NCBI GenBank assembly: GCA_030433335.1
Contig: JAUILL010000015.1
Coordinates: 21,678 to 85,677 of the forward strand
Origin: Alphaproteobacteria bacterium
GTDB taxonomy: Bacteria > Pseudomonadota > Alphaproteobacteria > Rhodobacterales > Rhodobacteraceae
DNA length: 64,000 bases
Direction of reading: 5' to 3'
In this document: positions 27,872 through 37,751 of the stretch, piece after piece
How positions within the stretch are numbered: the stretch's first letter is position 1
Layout: each line of letters begins with the position of its first letter
The notes under the pieces: model-generated
Told to the model about the DNA's origin: nothing
Seen by the model: only the letters and a program-made list of their open reading frames with translations
Database searches by the model: none
Translations under genes and position numbers: made by a program

Positions 27872-29227
27872 ATGAGAGCGATCCTCACGCCGTTTAGTCT
27901 GACTTTGGCGCTGGCCGCGTCCACCGCGCTGGCGCAACGTGAAGACGTCACCACTTTTACGTTGGAAAACGGCATGGACGTCGTGGTGATCGAGGATCAC
28001 CGCTCCCAAGCTCTGACCAATATGGTTTGGTACCGTGTCGGTGCTGCGGATGAACCTGCCGGAAAATCTGGGATCGCCCACTTTCTAGAGCACCTGATGT
28101 TCAAGGGCACCGACGATATGGCCGCCGGAGAGTTTTCCGCGACCGTGTCCGCGAATGGCGGGACGGACAACGCGTTCACCTCCCAAGATTACACGGCGTA
28201 CTATCAGGATGTCGCCGCGGACCGTCTGGACCTCATGTTGAAAATGGAAGCCGACCGGATGGTCGACCTGCGCATGACGGAGCAAGAAGTTACCACAGAG
28301 CGTGACGTGATCCTCGAAGAACGGAATATGCGAGTCGAGAACAGCCCGCAGGCCTTGTTTTCCGAGCAGTCCGATGCCGCGCTCTACATGAACCATCCCT
28401 ACGGCATCCCTGTGATCGGGTGGCGTCAGGAGATGGAAGGGCTGAACCAAGAGGACGCCCTGACGTTTTACAAAGAATACTATGCCCCGAATAACGCGAT
28501 TCTTGTGGTCGCTGGGGACGTGAACCCCGAAGATGTGCGCACCATGGCCGAAGAGCATTTCGGCCCGCTTGCGCCGAATCCCGACCTTGGGCCGCGCGTG
28601 CGCCCGCAGGAACCGCCGCAATTGGCCGAACGCCGACTGAAATTCTCTGATCCGCGGATCAGCCAGCCATATCTACTACGCAGCTACCTAGCGCCCGAAC
28701 GCAACGCTGGGGACCAGCGCGAAGCGGCGGCTCTGACCTTGCTGTCGAGTCTGCTCGGGGGGGATAGCACCACGTCTTATCTGGCGACCAAGCTTCAGTT
28801 CGACACGCAGACCGCTGTGTACACGGGCACCTCTTATGCAGGCATGTCGCTGGACAAAACAAAGTTCACCTTCGTTCTGGTGCCCGCAGACGGAGTCTCT
28901 TTGGAAGAGGCCGAAGCCGCTATGGACCAGGCGATCGCCGACTTTATCGCCGAAGGGCCGGACCCCGAGGATCTGGAACGGATCAAGACACAGTTCCGAG
29001 CCTCTGAAATCTACGCGATGGACAGCACCAGTTCTCGGGCGAACCGCTACGGCGCGGCACTGGCCATTGGCCTGACGGTCGAGGACGTGCAGCAGTGGAC
29101 ACCCACCGTTCTGGACATCACCGCAGAAGAGATTGTCGAAGCCGCAAAAGCCGTTCTGGACCGCCGACGGTCCGTGACGGGCTACATCACGTCGGGCATG
29201 GACACCGACAAAGGGACCGAGGGCTAA
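27872..29227 (+). CDS. M16 family zinc metallopeptidase, active form
   Basis: This 451-residue exported protein has a signal peptide (MRAILTPFSLTLALAASTALA). The inverted zinc motif HFLEH lies near residue 70 in GKSGIAHFLEHLMFKG, with the downstream Glu region in EVTTERDVILEERNMR. The C-terminal M16 half carries the RVSLDK-like SLDKTKFTF pattern. It is therefore likely the catalytic subunit. The start at 27872 has GGGAG upstream. The following gene encodes a paralogue without the zinc motif, and the two probably form a heterodimer like other split M16 pairs. Confidence 0.94.
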   Translation: MRAILTPFSLTLALAASTALAQREDVTTFTLENGMDVVVIEDHRSQALTNMVWYRVGAADEPAGKSGIAHFLEHLMFKGTDDMAAGEFSATVSANGGTDNAFTSQDYTAYYQDVAADRLDLMLKMEADRMVDLRMTEQEVTTERDVILEERNMRVENSPQALFSEQSDAALYMNHPYGIPVIGWRQEMEGLNQEDALTFYKEYYAPNNAILVVAGDVNPEDVRTMAEEHFGPLAPNPDLGPRVRPQEPPQLAERRLKFSDPRISQPYLLRSYLAPERNAGDQREAAALTLLSSLLGGDSTTSYLATKLQFDTQTAVYTGTSYAGMSLDKTKFTFVLVPADGVSLEEAEAAMDQAIADFIAEGPDPEDLERIKTQFRASEIYAMDSTSSRANRYGAALAIGLTVEDVQQWTPTVLDITAEEIVEAAKAVLDRRRSVTGYITSGMDTDKGTEG

Positions 29228-29229
29228 GC

Positions 29230-30528
29230 ATGAAATACTTGATCGCTATTTGTCTCGTCGCGTTTTCCACCCTTCGCGCAGCGGCGGCCGTTGATATCCA
29301 AGAAGTCGAGAGTCCGGGCGGCATTAAGGCGTGGCTCGTCGAAGAGCCTTCGATCCCGTTCGTCGCACTGGAACTCCGGTTTCTGGGTGGCGGCAATCTG
29401 GACGCAGAAGGCAAGCGCGGCGCGACCAACCTGATGATGGGCCTCTTAGAAGAGGGCACGGGTGACATGGATGCACGCGCTTTTGCCAAGGCGCGAGATT
29501 CGCTGGCAGCGTCCTATCGGTTCGACACCGGCGCCGATGACGTCTCTGTTTCGGCGCGATTCCTGACCGAGAATACGGATGAGTCGATGGCTCTGCTTCG
29601 GCAGGCTTTGGTGAACCCCAGCTTCGACGAGGCTGCGCTAGAGCGTGTACGTCAGCAGGTGCTAACCTCGATTCGCAGCAGTCAGACCGACCCGAATGAC
29701 ATCGCCAGCCGCGAATTTGGGATGTTGGTCTACGGAGACCACCCCTACGCCACCGAATACGAAGGCACAGCCGAGAGCGTTGCAACCCTCACCCGCGATG
29801 ACATCGTTGCAGCGCACGAAAACGCTCTAGCCATGGATCGGCTCTACGTTTCTGCGGTTGGCGATATTTCCGCCGAAGAATTGGGTGCTCTTCTGGATGA
29901 TCTGCTGGCCGGTTTGCCCGAAGCAGGCGCGCCGCTGCCCAATGAGGCGACTCTGACCTTTGACGGCGAAACCCATGTCACGCCGTTCGAGACGCCGCAG
30001 TCCGTCGCTCTTTTTGCGCAGCCCGGCATGAAGCGAGACGATCCGGATTACTTTGCCGCCTATATTCTGAATCAGATTCTGGGTGGATCGGGCTTTGATA
30101 GCCGCCTGATGACCGAAGTTCGGGAAAAACGAGGCCTGACCTATGGAATCGGCAGTTACCTCGTTCCGCGCGATTACGCCGAGTTGTGGGTGGGGCAGGT
30201 TGCCTCGGGGAACGACCGTATTGCGGATGCCATCAGCGTTGTCCGCGACGAATGGGCCAAACTTGCGTCCGAGGGTGTGAGCCAAGAAGAGTTGGATCAA
30301 GCCAAAACCTATATGACTGGCGCCTATCCTCTTCGGTTCGACAGCAACGCGGCGATTGCCCAGATCCTTGTGGGGATGCAAATGCAGGATTTGCCGACGT
30401 CGTACGTGACCTCGCGCAATGACATGGTGAATGCTGTCACTCTTGAGCAGATCAACCGTGTCGCGCGGGAATTAATGCAGCCGGATGCGCTGACATTTGT
30501 GGTCGTCGGGCAGCCAGCGGGCCTGTGA
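29230..30528 (+). CDS. M16 family protein lacking the zinc motif
   Basis: This 432-residue exported M16 paralogue starts 2 bases after its active partner. The region where HxxEH should be reads RGATNLMMGLLEEGTGD, so the two zinc His are absent. The C-terminal half is well conserved (EVREKRGLTYGIGSYL, GMKRDDPDYFAAYILNQILGG). Inactive M16 partners contribute substrate binding and a C-terminal Arg/Tyr pair (RGLTYG) to the active chamber in characterised heterodimers. A signal sequence (YLIAICLVAFSTLRAAAA) places it in the periplasm. Confidence 0.93.
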   Translation: MKYLIAICLVAFSTLRAAAAVDIQEVESPGGIKAWLVEEPSIPFVALELRFLGGGNLDAEGKRGATNLMMGLLEEGTGDMDARAFAKARDSLAASYRFDTGADDVSVSARFLTENTDESMALLRQALVNPSFDEAALERVRQQVLTSIRSSQTDPNDIASREFGMLVYGDHPYATEYEGTAESVATLTRDDIVAAHENALAMDRLYVSAVGDISAEELGALLDDLLAGLPEAGAPLPNEATLTFDGETHVTPFETPQSVALFAQPGMKRDDPDYFAAYILNQILGGSGFDSRLMTEVREKRGLTYGIGSYLVPRDYAELWVGQVASGNDRIADAISVVRDEWAKLASEGVSQEELDQAKTYMTGAYPLRFDSNAAIAQILVGMQMQDLPTSYVTSRNDMVNAVTLEQINRVARELMQPDALTFVVVGQPAGL

Positions 30529-30571
30529 TCTGCCCTAGAGATTCGTAAGATCGCGTGCTAAGTCTTGGGGT

Positions 30572-32479
30572 ATGACGATGAGCAGCCCCAAGATATCCAC
30601 AGATCAGGTCTCTCGACCTGTAATCCGCCAGCTCGATAGCGGAGCGATCAACCGCATTGCTGCGGGTGAGGTGGTGGAGCGTCCTGCCTCTGCCGTGAAA
30701 GAACTGGTCGAGAATGCGATCGACGCCGGTGCCCGCCGGATCGAGGTCTGCGTTGCCGATGGCGGCAAGACCCTGATCCGCGTGACAGACGACGGGTGCG
30801 GGATGTCGGCCGACGATTTGCCCTTGGCGCTGTCCCGCCACGCGACCAGCAAGATTGATGGCTCTGACCTGCTGAACATCCACACCTTCGGTTTTCGCGG
30901 GGAGGCATTGCCCTCACTCGGGGCAGTGGGGCGGCTGACAATCACCTCGCGCCCTGTGGGTGAGGACGCTGCACAGATCACGGTGGCTGGCGGCGAAATG
31001 GGGCCAGTCAAACCCGCCGCTCTAACCAGCGGGACCGTGGTTGAACTGCGTGACCTGTTCTACGCCACCCCTGCGCGTCTGAAGTTCATGCGCAGCGACC
31101 GCGCCGAAACCCAAGCCATCGGTGATGTGGTGAAGCGTCTGGCGATGGCCGAGCCCTCGATTGGCTTTGTTCTGCGTGATGTGACAGGCGGTGGTTCGGG
31201 GCGCGTGACCTTTCGCAGCGATCCCGAAACAGGCGATCTGTTCGACGCGCTGCGCGGGCGTCTCGCCGGTGTTCTGGGCGGAGAATTCGCCGAGAACGCG
31301 CTCGCAATTGATGCAGAGCGTGAGGGTATCCGTCTGACCGGCTATGCAGCCTTGCCCACCTATTCGCGTGGCGCGGCGGTCTCTCAGTACCTGTTCGTCA
31401 ATGGCCGTCCTGTGCGGGACAAACAGCTGATCGGTGCGCTACGTGCGGCCTACATGGATTTCCTGTCCCGCGATCGTCACCCCGCCGCGGTGCTTTTCGT
31501 CGACTGCGACCCGCAGAAAGTCGACGTGAACGTGCATCCTGCGAAATCCGAGGTCCGGTTCCGCGATCCGGGGCTTGTGCGCGGCCTGATCGTCTCGTCC
31601 TTGCGGCATGCTTTGGCTGAGGCGGGGCACCGTGCCTCTAGCACCGTCGCGGGCGCGACCTTGGGCGCGATGCGGGCTGAACCCACGCAGTCGCGCGTGT
31701 TCCAATACCAGATGGACCGCCCCTCAGCGGTCGCGCGAAGTGCGAGCTACATGGGCCAAGCGCCCGCGATCCAGCCTATTCCGCCACGGGACACAGGATT
31801 TGCCGAGTTTTCGACCGCCTACAGTGGGCGCGTCGTGGAAACCCCGCCTGTCCCTGATGCACGGCCCGAACCAGAAGCCGAAGCGCTCGAACCCGCGCAT
31901 TTGCCCTTGGGCGTCGCTCGCGGCCAGGTGCACGAGAACTACATTATCGCGCAGACCCGCGATGGGATGGTGATCGTGGACCAGCACGCCGCGCATGAAC
32001 GTCTGGTCTATGAAAAGCTAAAGAAGCAGATGGCCGAGAATGGTGTCGCGGCTCAAGCCCTGCTGATCCCCGAGGTCGTGGACCTGTCCGAGGGCGACAG
32101 CGCGCGCCTGCTGGAACACGCCGAGGATCTGGCGCGCATGGGTCTCAGCATCGAACCTTTTGGCGCTGGCGCGGTTGCTGTCCGCGAGACCCCCGCGATT
32201 CTGGGCAATGTGGACGCCAAAGCAATGGTGCTTGATATTCTGGACGAGCTGACCGATCAGGGTGAAAGCCTATCTTTGCAAGCGCGGCTCGAGGCGATCC
32301 TGTCTCGCGTTGCTTGCCACGGCTCGATCCGATCCGGTCGCCGCATGCGGGCCGAGGAAATGGATGCCCTGCTACGCGAGATGGAGGCCACGCCCCATTC
32401 TGGCCAGTGCAACCACGGCCGCCCCACTTATGTGGAGCTGAAACTCTCTGACATCGAAAGGCTGTTCGGGCGCACATGA
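30572..32479 (+). CDS. mutL: DNA mismatch repair protein MutL
   Basis: MutL couples MutS mismatch recognition to strand excision. The 635-residue protein has the GHKL ATPase motifs ([41 protein letters not shown]) at the N-terminus. Between about residues 380 and 450 lies a linker that varies between species, followed by a C-terminal dimerisation domain. The C-terminus has [11 protein letters not shown] and CNHGRPTY; the QxHAAHER segment ([15 protein letters not shown]) is present. Whether it nicks DNA as in MutH-less bacteria is a family expectation. It ends in ATGA overlap with rmuC. Confidence 0.97.
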   Translation: MTMSSPKISTDQVSRPVIRQLDSGAINRIAAGEVVERPASAVKELVENAIDAGARRIEVCVADGGKTLIRVTDDGCGMSADDLPLALSRHATSKIDGSDLLNIHTFGFRGEALPSLGAVGRLTITSRPVGEDAAQITVAGGEMGPVKPAALTSGTVVELRDLFYATPARLKFMRSDRAETQAIGDVVKRLAMAEPSIGFVLRDVTGGGSGRVTFRSDPETGDLFDALRGRLAGVLGGEFAENALAIDAEREGIRLTGYAALPTYSRGAAVSQYLFVNGRPVRDKQLIGALRAAYMDFLSRDRHPAAVLFVDCDPQKVDVNVHPAKSEVRFRDPGLVRGLIVSSLRHALAEAGHRASSTVAGATLGAMRAEPTQSRVFQYQMDRPSAVARSASYMGQAPAIQPIPPRDTGFAEFSTAYSGRVVETPPVPDARPEPEAEALEPAHLPLGVARGQVHENYIIAQTRDGMVIVDQHAAHERLVYEKLKKQMAENGVAAQALLIPEVVDLSEGDSARLLEHAEDLARMGLSIEPFGAGAVAVRETPAILGNVDAKAMVLDILDELTDQGESLSLQARLEAILSRVACHGSIRSGRRMRAEEMDALLREMEATPHSGQCNHGRPTYVELKLSDIERLFGRT

Positions 32480-33639
32480 CCGACGACACCGCTCTGACCC
32501 TGACCCTTCAGAACCCACTGGTTCTGGGTGCCTTGATCCTTGGTGGATTGGTGCTGCTCATGCTGTTTGTGGTGATGCGCTCAGCAGGCAAGTCCGCTCA
32601 GATGATGGAGCCGATTGCCCGTCAAATGTGGGCGCTCGACCAGCGCGTTCAGTCTCTTTCTGATGGGCAACAGCAGCTGGCCGGCGGCCTGAACCACGTG
32701 TCCGAGGCGCAGGCGGCCAGCCAGAAACACATGCTGCACCTGATGGAGCAGAGATTGGCCGCTGTGACTGAACAGATGAATGTGAACCTGCATGGATCGG
32801 CGCAGCGCACGGCCAAGTCCTTGGGCGAGCTGCAGCAGCGGCTGGTGGCCATCGACAAAGCGCAAGAGAACATTACCAAACTGTCCGGTGATGTCCTGAG
32901 CCTGCAGGATATTCTGTCGAACAAACAGACCCGCGGGGCGTTCGGCGAGATCCAGTTGAATGACATTGTGGGCAAGGCGCTGCCGTCGGACAGCTACGCG
33001 CTTCAGCACACGCTGTCTAACGGACGCAGGGCGGACTGTTTGATTCACCTGCCCAATCCGCCGGGACCAATTGTTATCGACAGTAAATTCCCGCTCGAGG
33101 CCTATGAGGCGTTGCGCAAGGCCGACACGCAGGCCTTGCTGAACGAGGCGGCGCGGATGCTGCGTCAGTCCGTGCGCAACCATATCAAGGCCATTTCCGA
33201 GAAATACATCCTAGAAGGTGAGACGGCGGATGGCGCGATCATGTTCCTGCCTTCCGAGGCCGTGTACGCCGAACTTCACGCGAATTTCCCCGAATTGGTG
33301 CGTGAGGGTTTCGAAAAGCGGGTCTGGATCGTCTCTCCGACCACATGCATGGCGACCCTGAACACCATGCGCGCGATCCTCAAGGATGCGCGGATGCGCG
33401 AGCAGGCCGGTGCCATTCGCAAAGAGTTGGGGCTGCTCTACACGGACGTGGATCGACTAGGGTCTCGGGTCGAGAATTTGGACCGCCACTTCCATCAGGC
33501 CTCAAAGGACATCGCTGAAATCAAGATTAGTGCCGAAAAGGCAGGCAAACGCGCCCGTCGACTCGATAATTTTGATTTCGAGGAGCTTGCGCCAGAAACC
33601 GCCGATCAGTTAGCCATCAATACGCAAAAAACTGTCTAA
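32476..33639 (+). CDS. rmuC: DNA recombination protein RmuC
   Basis: RmuC is a predicted nuclease-like protein that limits DNA inversions at short repeats. The 387-residue protein has an N-terminal membrane anchor ([19 protein letters not shown]), a coiled coil to about residue 130, and the RmuC domain ([58 protein letters not shown]). It is translationally coupled to mutL, which suits a role in genome stability. Confidence 0.95.
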   Translation: MTDDTALTLTLQNPLVLGALILGGLVLLMLFVVMRSAGKSAQMMEPIARQMWALDQRVQSLSDGQQQLAGGLNHVSEAQAASQKHMLHLMEQRLAAVTEQMNVNLHGSAQRTAKSLGELQQRLVAIDKAQENITKLSGDVLSLQDILSNKQTRGAFGEIQLNDIVGKALPSDSYALQHTLSNGRRADCLIHLPNPPGPIVIDSKFPLEAYEALRKADTQALLNEAARMLRQSVRNHIKAISEKYILEGETADGAIMFLPSEAVYAELHANFPELVREGFEKRVWIVSPTTCMATLNTMRAILKDARMREQAGAIRKELGLLYTDVDRLGSRVENLDRHFHQASKDIAEIKISAEKAGKRARRLDNFDFEELAPETADQLAINTQKTV

Positions 33640-33770
33640 ATCCGCCGATCGTTCGCGCCGAGAACAATTCAGGGGTGACTCGACCGCAATTTCTGTGTTT
33701 CTTCGCCGCAATTCTGCCGGAGACGTGCCTTAGCGCGCAGTGGCGATCTTGGGACGACAGTGGAAAAGAC

Positions 33771-34259
33771 ATGATGAAGCGCACCCTGACCTGTGTGGCC
33801 TTTGGCCTATTCGTATTGACCAGTGCCTGTAGTCAGATGGCGAAGCCGGACCCCGATGTGAAACCTCTCGCATTTGCCGATTACGCCGCTCCTCTTTATC
33901 CGAACGAAACGCCGGAACTTCGCTCTCTCATTCTGAAATATGCAGAAGAGTACGAGATTCCCCCCTCGCTGATCCAACGCGTTGTGATCCGCGAAAGCAC
34001 CCACCGCCCTGGTGCACGCAACGGCCCGTACTACGGCCTGATGCAGATCCTGCCAGCCACCGCCCGCAGCATGGGCTTCCAAGGCGAGGCGAGTGATCTT
34101 CTGGATGCGGAAACCAACCTGAAATATGCGGGCAAGTACCTGCGCGGCGCGTATCTGGTCGCAGATGGTAACGAAAAAGAAGCCGTCATGCATTATGCAC
34201 GCGGCTATTATTATGCGGCCAAATCCAAAGGCCTGCTGGAAGAGACAGGGCTGCGCTAA
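33771..34259 (+). CDS. SLT-family lytic transglycosylase lipoprotein
   Basis: This 162-residue lipoprotein (lipobox TSAC, after MKRTLTCVAFGLFVL) has a single SLT domain: catalytic Glu in VIRESTHRPGARN, GLMQILPATARSMGF, and NLKYAGKYLRGAY. Such enzymes cleave peptidoglycan glycan strands with 1,6-anhydro ring formation. The start may be either of two adjacent ATGs at 33771 and 33774. Its stop codon lies inside the loop of its own terminator. Confidence 0.93.
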   Translation: MMKRTLTCVAFGLFVLTSACSQMAKPDPDVKPLAFADYAAPLYPNETPELRSLILKYAEEYEIPPSLIQRVVIRESTHRPGARNGPYYGLMQILPATARSMGFQGEASDLLDAETNLKYAGKYLRGAYLVADGNEKEAVMHYARGYYYAAKSKGLLEETGLR

Positions 34260-34273
34260 GCAGCCCTTTTTTT
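34248..34273 (+). terminator. Strong terminator of the transglycosylase gene
   Basis: GGGCTGC and GCAGCCC form a perfect 7-bp stem over a GCTAA loop, followed by seven T. The loop contains the TAA stop codon of the gene, so the coding sequence itself supplies half of the terminator. Confidence 0.92.
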
Positions 34274-34284
34274 CTTGCTCTGCG

Positions 34285-34929
34285 TTAGATGCGCAAGAAA
34301 GGCTGCGCCAGACGGGGCAGCAAGCTGCGGAATCGCAGTGGCGCATCGGTTGCAGCAAGGCAGATGCAATCTTCACCAATATCGGCGACGGGCGTGTGGA
34401 ACAAATCCTCGTCCGCAACCTCGATATCGCCGGGACCGAAGTGATCGGTTTCGTCCTGAAACGCCCCTTGTAGCACCAGAGTCAGCTCCGTTCCGCGATG
34501 CCCGTGATCGGGCACGGCACATCCGGCAGGGATATAGAGCAGGCGGGCGGTCGCATCCTTTTCGGTCGGGATGATGGCCTGTTTCACACCCATCCCGATG
34601 GAGCGCCACTTTACGCTTTCCAGATCGCCGCCAACGAAATCCTGCACCGGCGCGGGCAGGACGCCCTTTTTGCGCGGCTTGGGTGCCGTCAGCATCGGTG
34701 CGTCCTCGATCAGGCGCATGGTTGCGGCGAAGCTGTCGTCTGACAGATCGGCGCTGGCGAGATCATCGATCAATGCGCCTCCAGTTGCGTCGAAGCTTTC
34801 GGCAGCAGCGCGGCAGGCGTCACACATCGACAGATGCGCGGCGACAATCAGGTCGAAGGCCTCTGGCAGAGTTCCTGCAGAGTAGGCCATCAGCAGTTGG
34901 TCAGTCAGGTGGTGTTTAATGTCACTCAT
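34285..34929 (-). CDS. chrR: ChrR-type zinc anti-sigma factor
   Basis: ChrR holds RpoE inactive until singlet oxygen or organic peroxide is sensed. The N-terminal anti-sigma domain has zinc ligands His6, His32, Cys36 and Cys39 (HHLTDQ, HLSMCDAC), nearly the spacing of Rhodobacter sphaeroides ChrR. The C-terminal cupin has PDHGHRGTELTLVLQG with metal-binding His and Glu. I start at 34929 since it places the first His correctly; a GTG at 34941 overlapping rpoE is an alternative. It follows rpoE in one unit. The 214-residue length is normal. Confidence 0.95.
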   Translation of the reverse strand: MSDIKHHLTDQLLMAYSAGTLPEAFDLIVAAHLSMCDACRAAAESFDATGGALIDDLASADLSDDSFAATMRLIEDAPMLTAPKPRKKGVLPAPVQDFVGGDLESVKWRSIGMGVKQAIIPTEKDATARLLYIPAGCAVPDHGHRGTELTLVLQGAFQDETDHFGPGDIEVADEDLFHTPVADIGEDCICLAATDAPLRFRSLLPRLAQPFLRI

Positions 34930-34937
34930 CGTCACAG

Positions 34938-35516
34938 TCACTTCATCTGATGGCGCAAGCGATCCAGCGCCAACCTTATCCTAGATTTGATCGTGCCCAA
35001 GGGCAGACCCGTCTCCTCGGCGATTTCACTGTGCGATAGGTCGCCAAAGTAGGCTTTCTCGACCAGCTGCCGTTGTTTTTCGGGAAGGGCGCGAATGGCC
35101 TCTCCCAGTCTTTGCGTTTCCTGCTGCATGGAAAACGTGTCTTCAGCGTCGGGCTCAGCCTCTGGTCCCCAAGGCAGGTCCTCGGGTTCGGGGCGGCGCC
35201 GTTTGCGCAGCATATCAATCTTCCTGTTCCGCGCGATCGTGTAGATCCAGGTCGACACGGCTGCCCGGGATGGATCGAACATTTCGGCTTTCCGCCAGAT
35301 CGTCGCCATCACCTCTTGGGTGCATTCTTCGGCCAACGCTTCGTCCGCGCCGGATTTGATCAGGAACCCTTTCACGCGCGGCGCGAAATGCGCGAACAGT
35401 TCTTTGAACGCGGCCTGATCTTTGGTCCGGATGCGAAGGATGTGGTCTGCCCAATCCTGCGTCGATTGTATTTTTGCGTCAGGCACTCTGGAGCCTTTCG
35501 GGGATTGAGGGCGCAT
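34938..35516 (-). CDS. rpoE: ECF sigma factor RpoE (ECF11 type)
   Basis: This is the sigma factor of the singlet-oxygen response. Region 2 contains FKELFAHFAPRVKGFLIKSGADEALAEECTQEVM...WIYTIARNRKIDMLRKR; region 4 contains LPEKQRQLVEKAYFGDLSHSEIAEETGLPLGTIKSRIRLALDRLR. I set the start at 35516 (MRPQSPKGSR). A longer frame opens at 35591, but that codon lies at or upstream of the transcription start expected from the -10 element at 35596-35601, so it cannot be used from that promoter. An ATG at 35528 is another option. Confidence 0.95.
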   Translation of the reverse strand: MRPQSPKGSRVPDAKIQSTQDWADHILRIRTKDQAAFKELFAHFAPRVKGFLIKSGADEALAEECTQEVMATIWRKAEMFDPSRAAVSTWIYTIARNRKIDMLRKRRRPEPEDLPWGPEAEPDAEDTFSMQQETQRLGEAIRALPEKQRQLVEKAYFGDLSHSEIAEETGLPLGTIKSRIRLALDRLRHQMK

Positions 35517-35595
35517 GTCAGCGCCCATAACACGACGCTTGGCGTGCGCTGGCAACCCGTTTTCCGAAATGTCCAAATGTTCCATCAACATACAG

Positions 35596-35625
35596 CTATT
35601 ACGACGCAGGACGAAAACTGGATCA
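35596..35625 (-). promoter_or_regulatory. RpoE-type promoter of rpoE-chrR
   Basis: Read on the minus strand, TGATCC (35620-35625) and TAATAG (35596-35601) are separated by 18 bases. TGATCC is the known -35 element for RpoE of R. sphaeroides and the -10 element begins with TAA as expected. It would make rpoE autoregulated. The match is exact in the -35 box. Confidence 0.75.
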
Positions 35626-35642
35626 CTGACTGATTATTTTTT

Positions 35643-35672
35643 TCATCCGCTTGGCTTGGCTCTACGTAACAC
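35643..35672 (+). promoter_or_regulatory. Candidate RpoE-type promoter of the flavoprotein operon
   Basis: TCATCC (35643-35648), one mismatch from TGATCC, and TAACAC (35667-35672) are spaced by 18 bases, the same spacing as the divergent rpoE promoter. It lies 26 bases before the flavoprotein start, which has an AGGAGA ribosome site. In R. sphaeroides the equivalent operon belongs to the RpoE regulon. Confidence 0.6.
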
Positions 35673-35697
35673 GGTCATAATCACAGGAGACGACCCA

Positions 35698-36999
35698 ATG
35701 CCTTTCGAGACCTCGGCCCCCTACACACGGAAAATAGCGGTAATCGGCGGGGGAATCTCTGGGATGGGTGCAGCCTATGCCCTGTCGGACGATTGCCATG
35801 TCACCTTGTTCGAAGCCGAAGATCGTTGGGGCGGTCACGCTCGTACCGTGCGCGCGGGCAAGAATGGTGATCAGCCGGTTGATACAGGGTTCATTGTCTT
35901 CAACCACGTGAACTACCCGAACATGGTCAAGTTGTTCGAGCGTCTGAATGTGCCTACGGTCAAAAGCGATATGAGCTTTGGTGCGTCAATTGATGGCGGA
36001 CGACTTGAATATGGTTTCACCTCTTTGAATTCGGTCTTTGCTCAGCGCAGCAATCTGTTCCGGCCCGAATATCTGCGTATGTTGCGGGATGTCTTTAAGT
36101 TCAACGCCAATGCTGTCGAGGCAGCAGAACGTATGCCCGACGCCTCCATCGGTGAATTGCTAGAGCATCTTCAGCTCGGCGAATGGTTCCGCAAATATTA
36201 CCTCGCACCGCTATCCGGCGCGATTTGGTCGACCCCCACGGCCGAGATCATGGATTTCCCTGCCTTGGCCCTGATCAACTTTTTCAAGAACCACGCGTTG
36301 CTCAGCCATACCGGTCAGCACCAGTGGTACACCGTCGAAGGCGGCTCCATCCAGTATGTGACGCGCTTGACGGCGGCTCTGCGGCGCAAAGGTGTGACCA
36401 TGCGCAAGAATACCCCGATTGCTGGCGTACGCCGCACTCTGAACGGGCCCGAAGTGCGCGGGTATGGCGGCGAGTGGGAACTCTTCGACGAAGTGGTGTT
36501 CGCGACCCACTCTGATATCTCTCTCGCTCTGCTCGAGGACGCGACACCTCGCGAAACCCAATTGCTGAGTGCTGTCCGTTATCAGCCGAACAAAATCGTT
36601 TTGCACGCTGATGAATCAGTCATGCCAAAGCGTCGCCTCTGCTGGTCGTCGTGGGTGTATACCGAGGACAAAAGCTGCCCCAGCGACCGGATCGATCTGA
36701 CCTACTGGATGAACTCTCTTCAGCCTATTCCCATGGATGATCCGCACTTTGTCACCCTGAACTCGCGCCGCGAGATCAAGGATGAGCTGATTTATGACGA
36801 GGTCACTCTGATGCATCCGGTCTACGATTTGGGTGCCATGAAAGCGCAAAAAGAGGTCGCAGCGACCAATGGTGATTTCAACACTTGGTTCTGCGGGGCT
36901 TGGATGAAGAACGGTTTCCATGAGGACGGGCTGACCAGTGGCCTCGAAGTGGCAGAGAACTTGCGCGCCCGTATCCGACAACAGGTGGCGGCGGAATGA
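35698..36999 (+). CDS. FAD-dependent amine oxidase-like protein (RSP_1091 type)
   Basis: This 433-residue flavoprotein has the dinucleotide motif KIAVIGGGISGMGAAYALS at its N-terminus and the amine-oxidase stretch LFEAEDRWGGHARTV. The C-terminal part includes YDLGAMKAQKE and FCGAWMKNGFHEDGLTSGLEVAE. It matches the flavoprotein next to rpoE-chrR in R. sphaeroides (RSP_1091), which is needed for full RpoE activation by singlet oxygen and has been linked to furan fatty acid synthesis as a desaturase. That role is transferred by homology and context. It is the first gene of a five-gene coupled operon. Confidence 0.9.
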   Translation: MPFETSAPYTRKIAVIGGGISGMGAAYALSDDCHVTLFEAEDRWGGHARTVRAGKNGDQPVDTGFIVFNHVNYPNMVKLFERLNVPTVKSDMSFGASIDGGRLEYGFTSLNSVFAQRSNLFRPEYLRMLRDVFKFNANAVEAAERMPDASIGELLEHLQLGEWFRKYYLAPLSGAIWSTPTAEIMDFPALALINFFKNHALLSHTGQHQWYTVEGGSIQYVTRLTAALRRKGVTMRKNTPIAGVRRTLNGPEVRGYGGEWELFDEVVFATHSDISLALLEDATPRETQLLSAVRYQPNKIVLHADESVMPKRRLCWSSWVYTEDKSCPSDRIDLTYWMNSLQPIPMDDPHFVTLNSRREIKDELIYDEVTLMHPVYDLGAMKAQKEVAATNGDFNTWFCGAWMKNGFHEDGLTSGLEVAENLRARIRQQVAAE

Positions 37000-37751
37000 A
37001 AGCGGTCGATCATATCGAGGGGCACACGTGGCACGGTCGCAAAGGCGCGATCGAGAACGGGTTCAGGTACAGCATCGATTACGTCATGCTCGATCCAGAG
37101 AGACCCGTCCGCGGGCCACGCTTGTTTTCGCGGAATGCGGCGAATGTGTTCTCGCTTCGGGATTGCGACCATGGAGGTGCGCCCAAAGACGGCGAGGGTG
37201 CCACGTGGGCCCGCCGCGCCCTGAGCGACAACGGGATCGAGCTAGACGGTGACCTTGTCCTGCTGACCCAGCCGCGGGTGCTTGGCCACGTCTTTAACCC
37301 CGTCAGCTTCTGGCTCTGCCATGATTCAGCTGGTGTCATGCGCGCGGTGATCGCCGAGGTGACCAACACCTTTGGCCAGCGCCACAGCTATTTGTGCCAC
37401 CGTGACGACTTGTCCCCGATCACACCCAGCGACAAATTGGTCGCTCGCAAGATCTTCCACGTTTCTCCCTTTCAACCGATCGCGGGGGTCTACCATTTCC
37501 GTTTTGACATCCGCGAGGACCGTATCGGAATTTGGATTGATCTGACCCACGACGAAGGTGGCCTGACCGCGACCCTAACCGGGCCAAGGCAGCCACTGAC
37601 AAACACGTCCATTTTGCGATCCCTGTTCCGGCGCCCTTTCGGCGCGCGCCGGGTGGTCGTTTTGATTTTCTGGCAGGCGCTGAAGCTCAAGGTAAAGCGC
37701 GCCCTTTATCGCCCTTGCCCTGATGCCCCCGAGACAGAGGTCAGCCGGTGA
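36996..37751 (+). CDS. DUF1365 protein (RSP_1090 type)
   Basis: This 251-residue protein shows the DUF1365 signatures HTWHGRKGAIENGFRYSIDYVM, LLTQPRVLGHVFNPVSFWLCHD, AEVTNTFGQRHSYL and RKIFHVSPFQPIAGVYHFRF. The family nearly always accompanies the flavoprotein and a fatty-acid methyl- or cyclopropane-synthase type enzyme in lipid modification loci. The exact reaction is not known. The start overlaps the preceding stop (ATGA). The R. sphaeroides counterpart also affects ChrR turnover. Confidence 0.9.
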   Translation: MKAVDHIEGHTWHGRKGAIENGFRYSIDYVMLDPERPVRGPRLFSRNAANVFSLRDCDHGGAPKDGEGATWARRALSDNGIELDGDLVLLTQPRVLGHVFNPVSFWLCHDSAGVMRAVIAEVTNTFGQRHSYLCHRDDLSPITPSDKLVARKIFHVSPFQPIAGVYHFRFDIREDRIGIWIDLTHDEGGLTATLTGPRQPLTNTSILRSLFRRPFGARRVVVLIFWQALKLKVKRALYRPCPDAPETEVSR

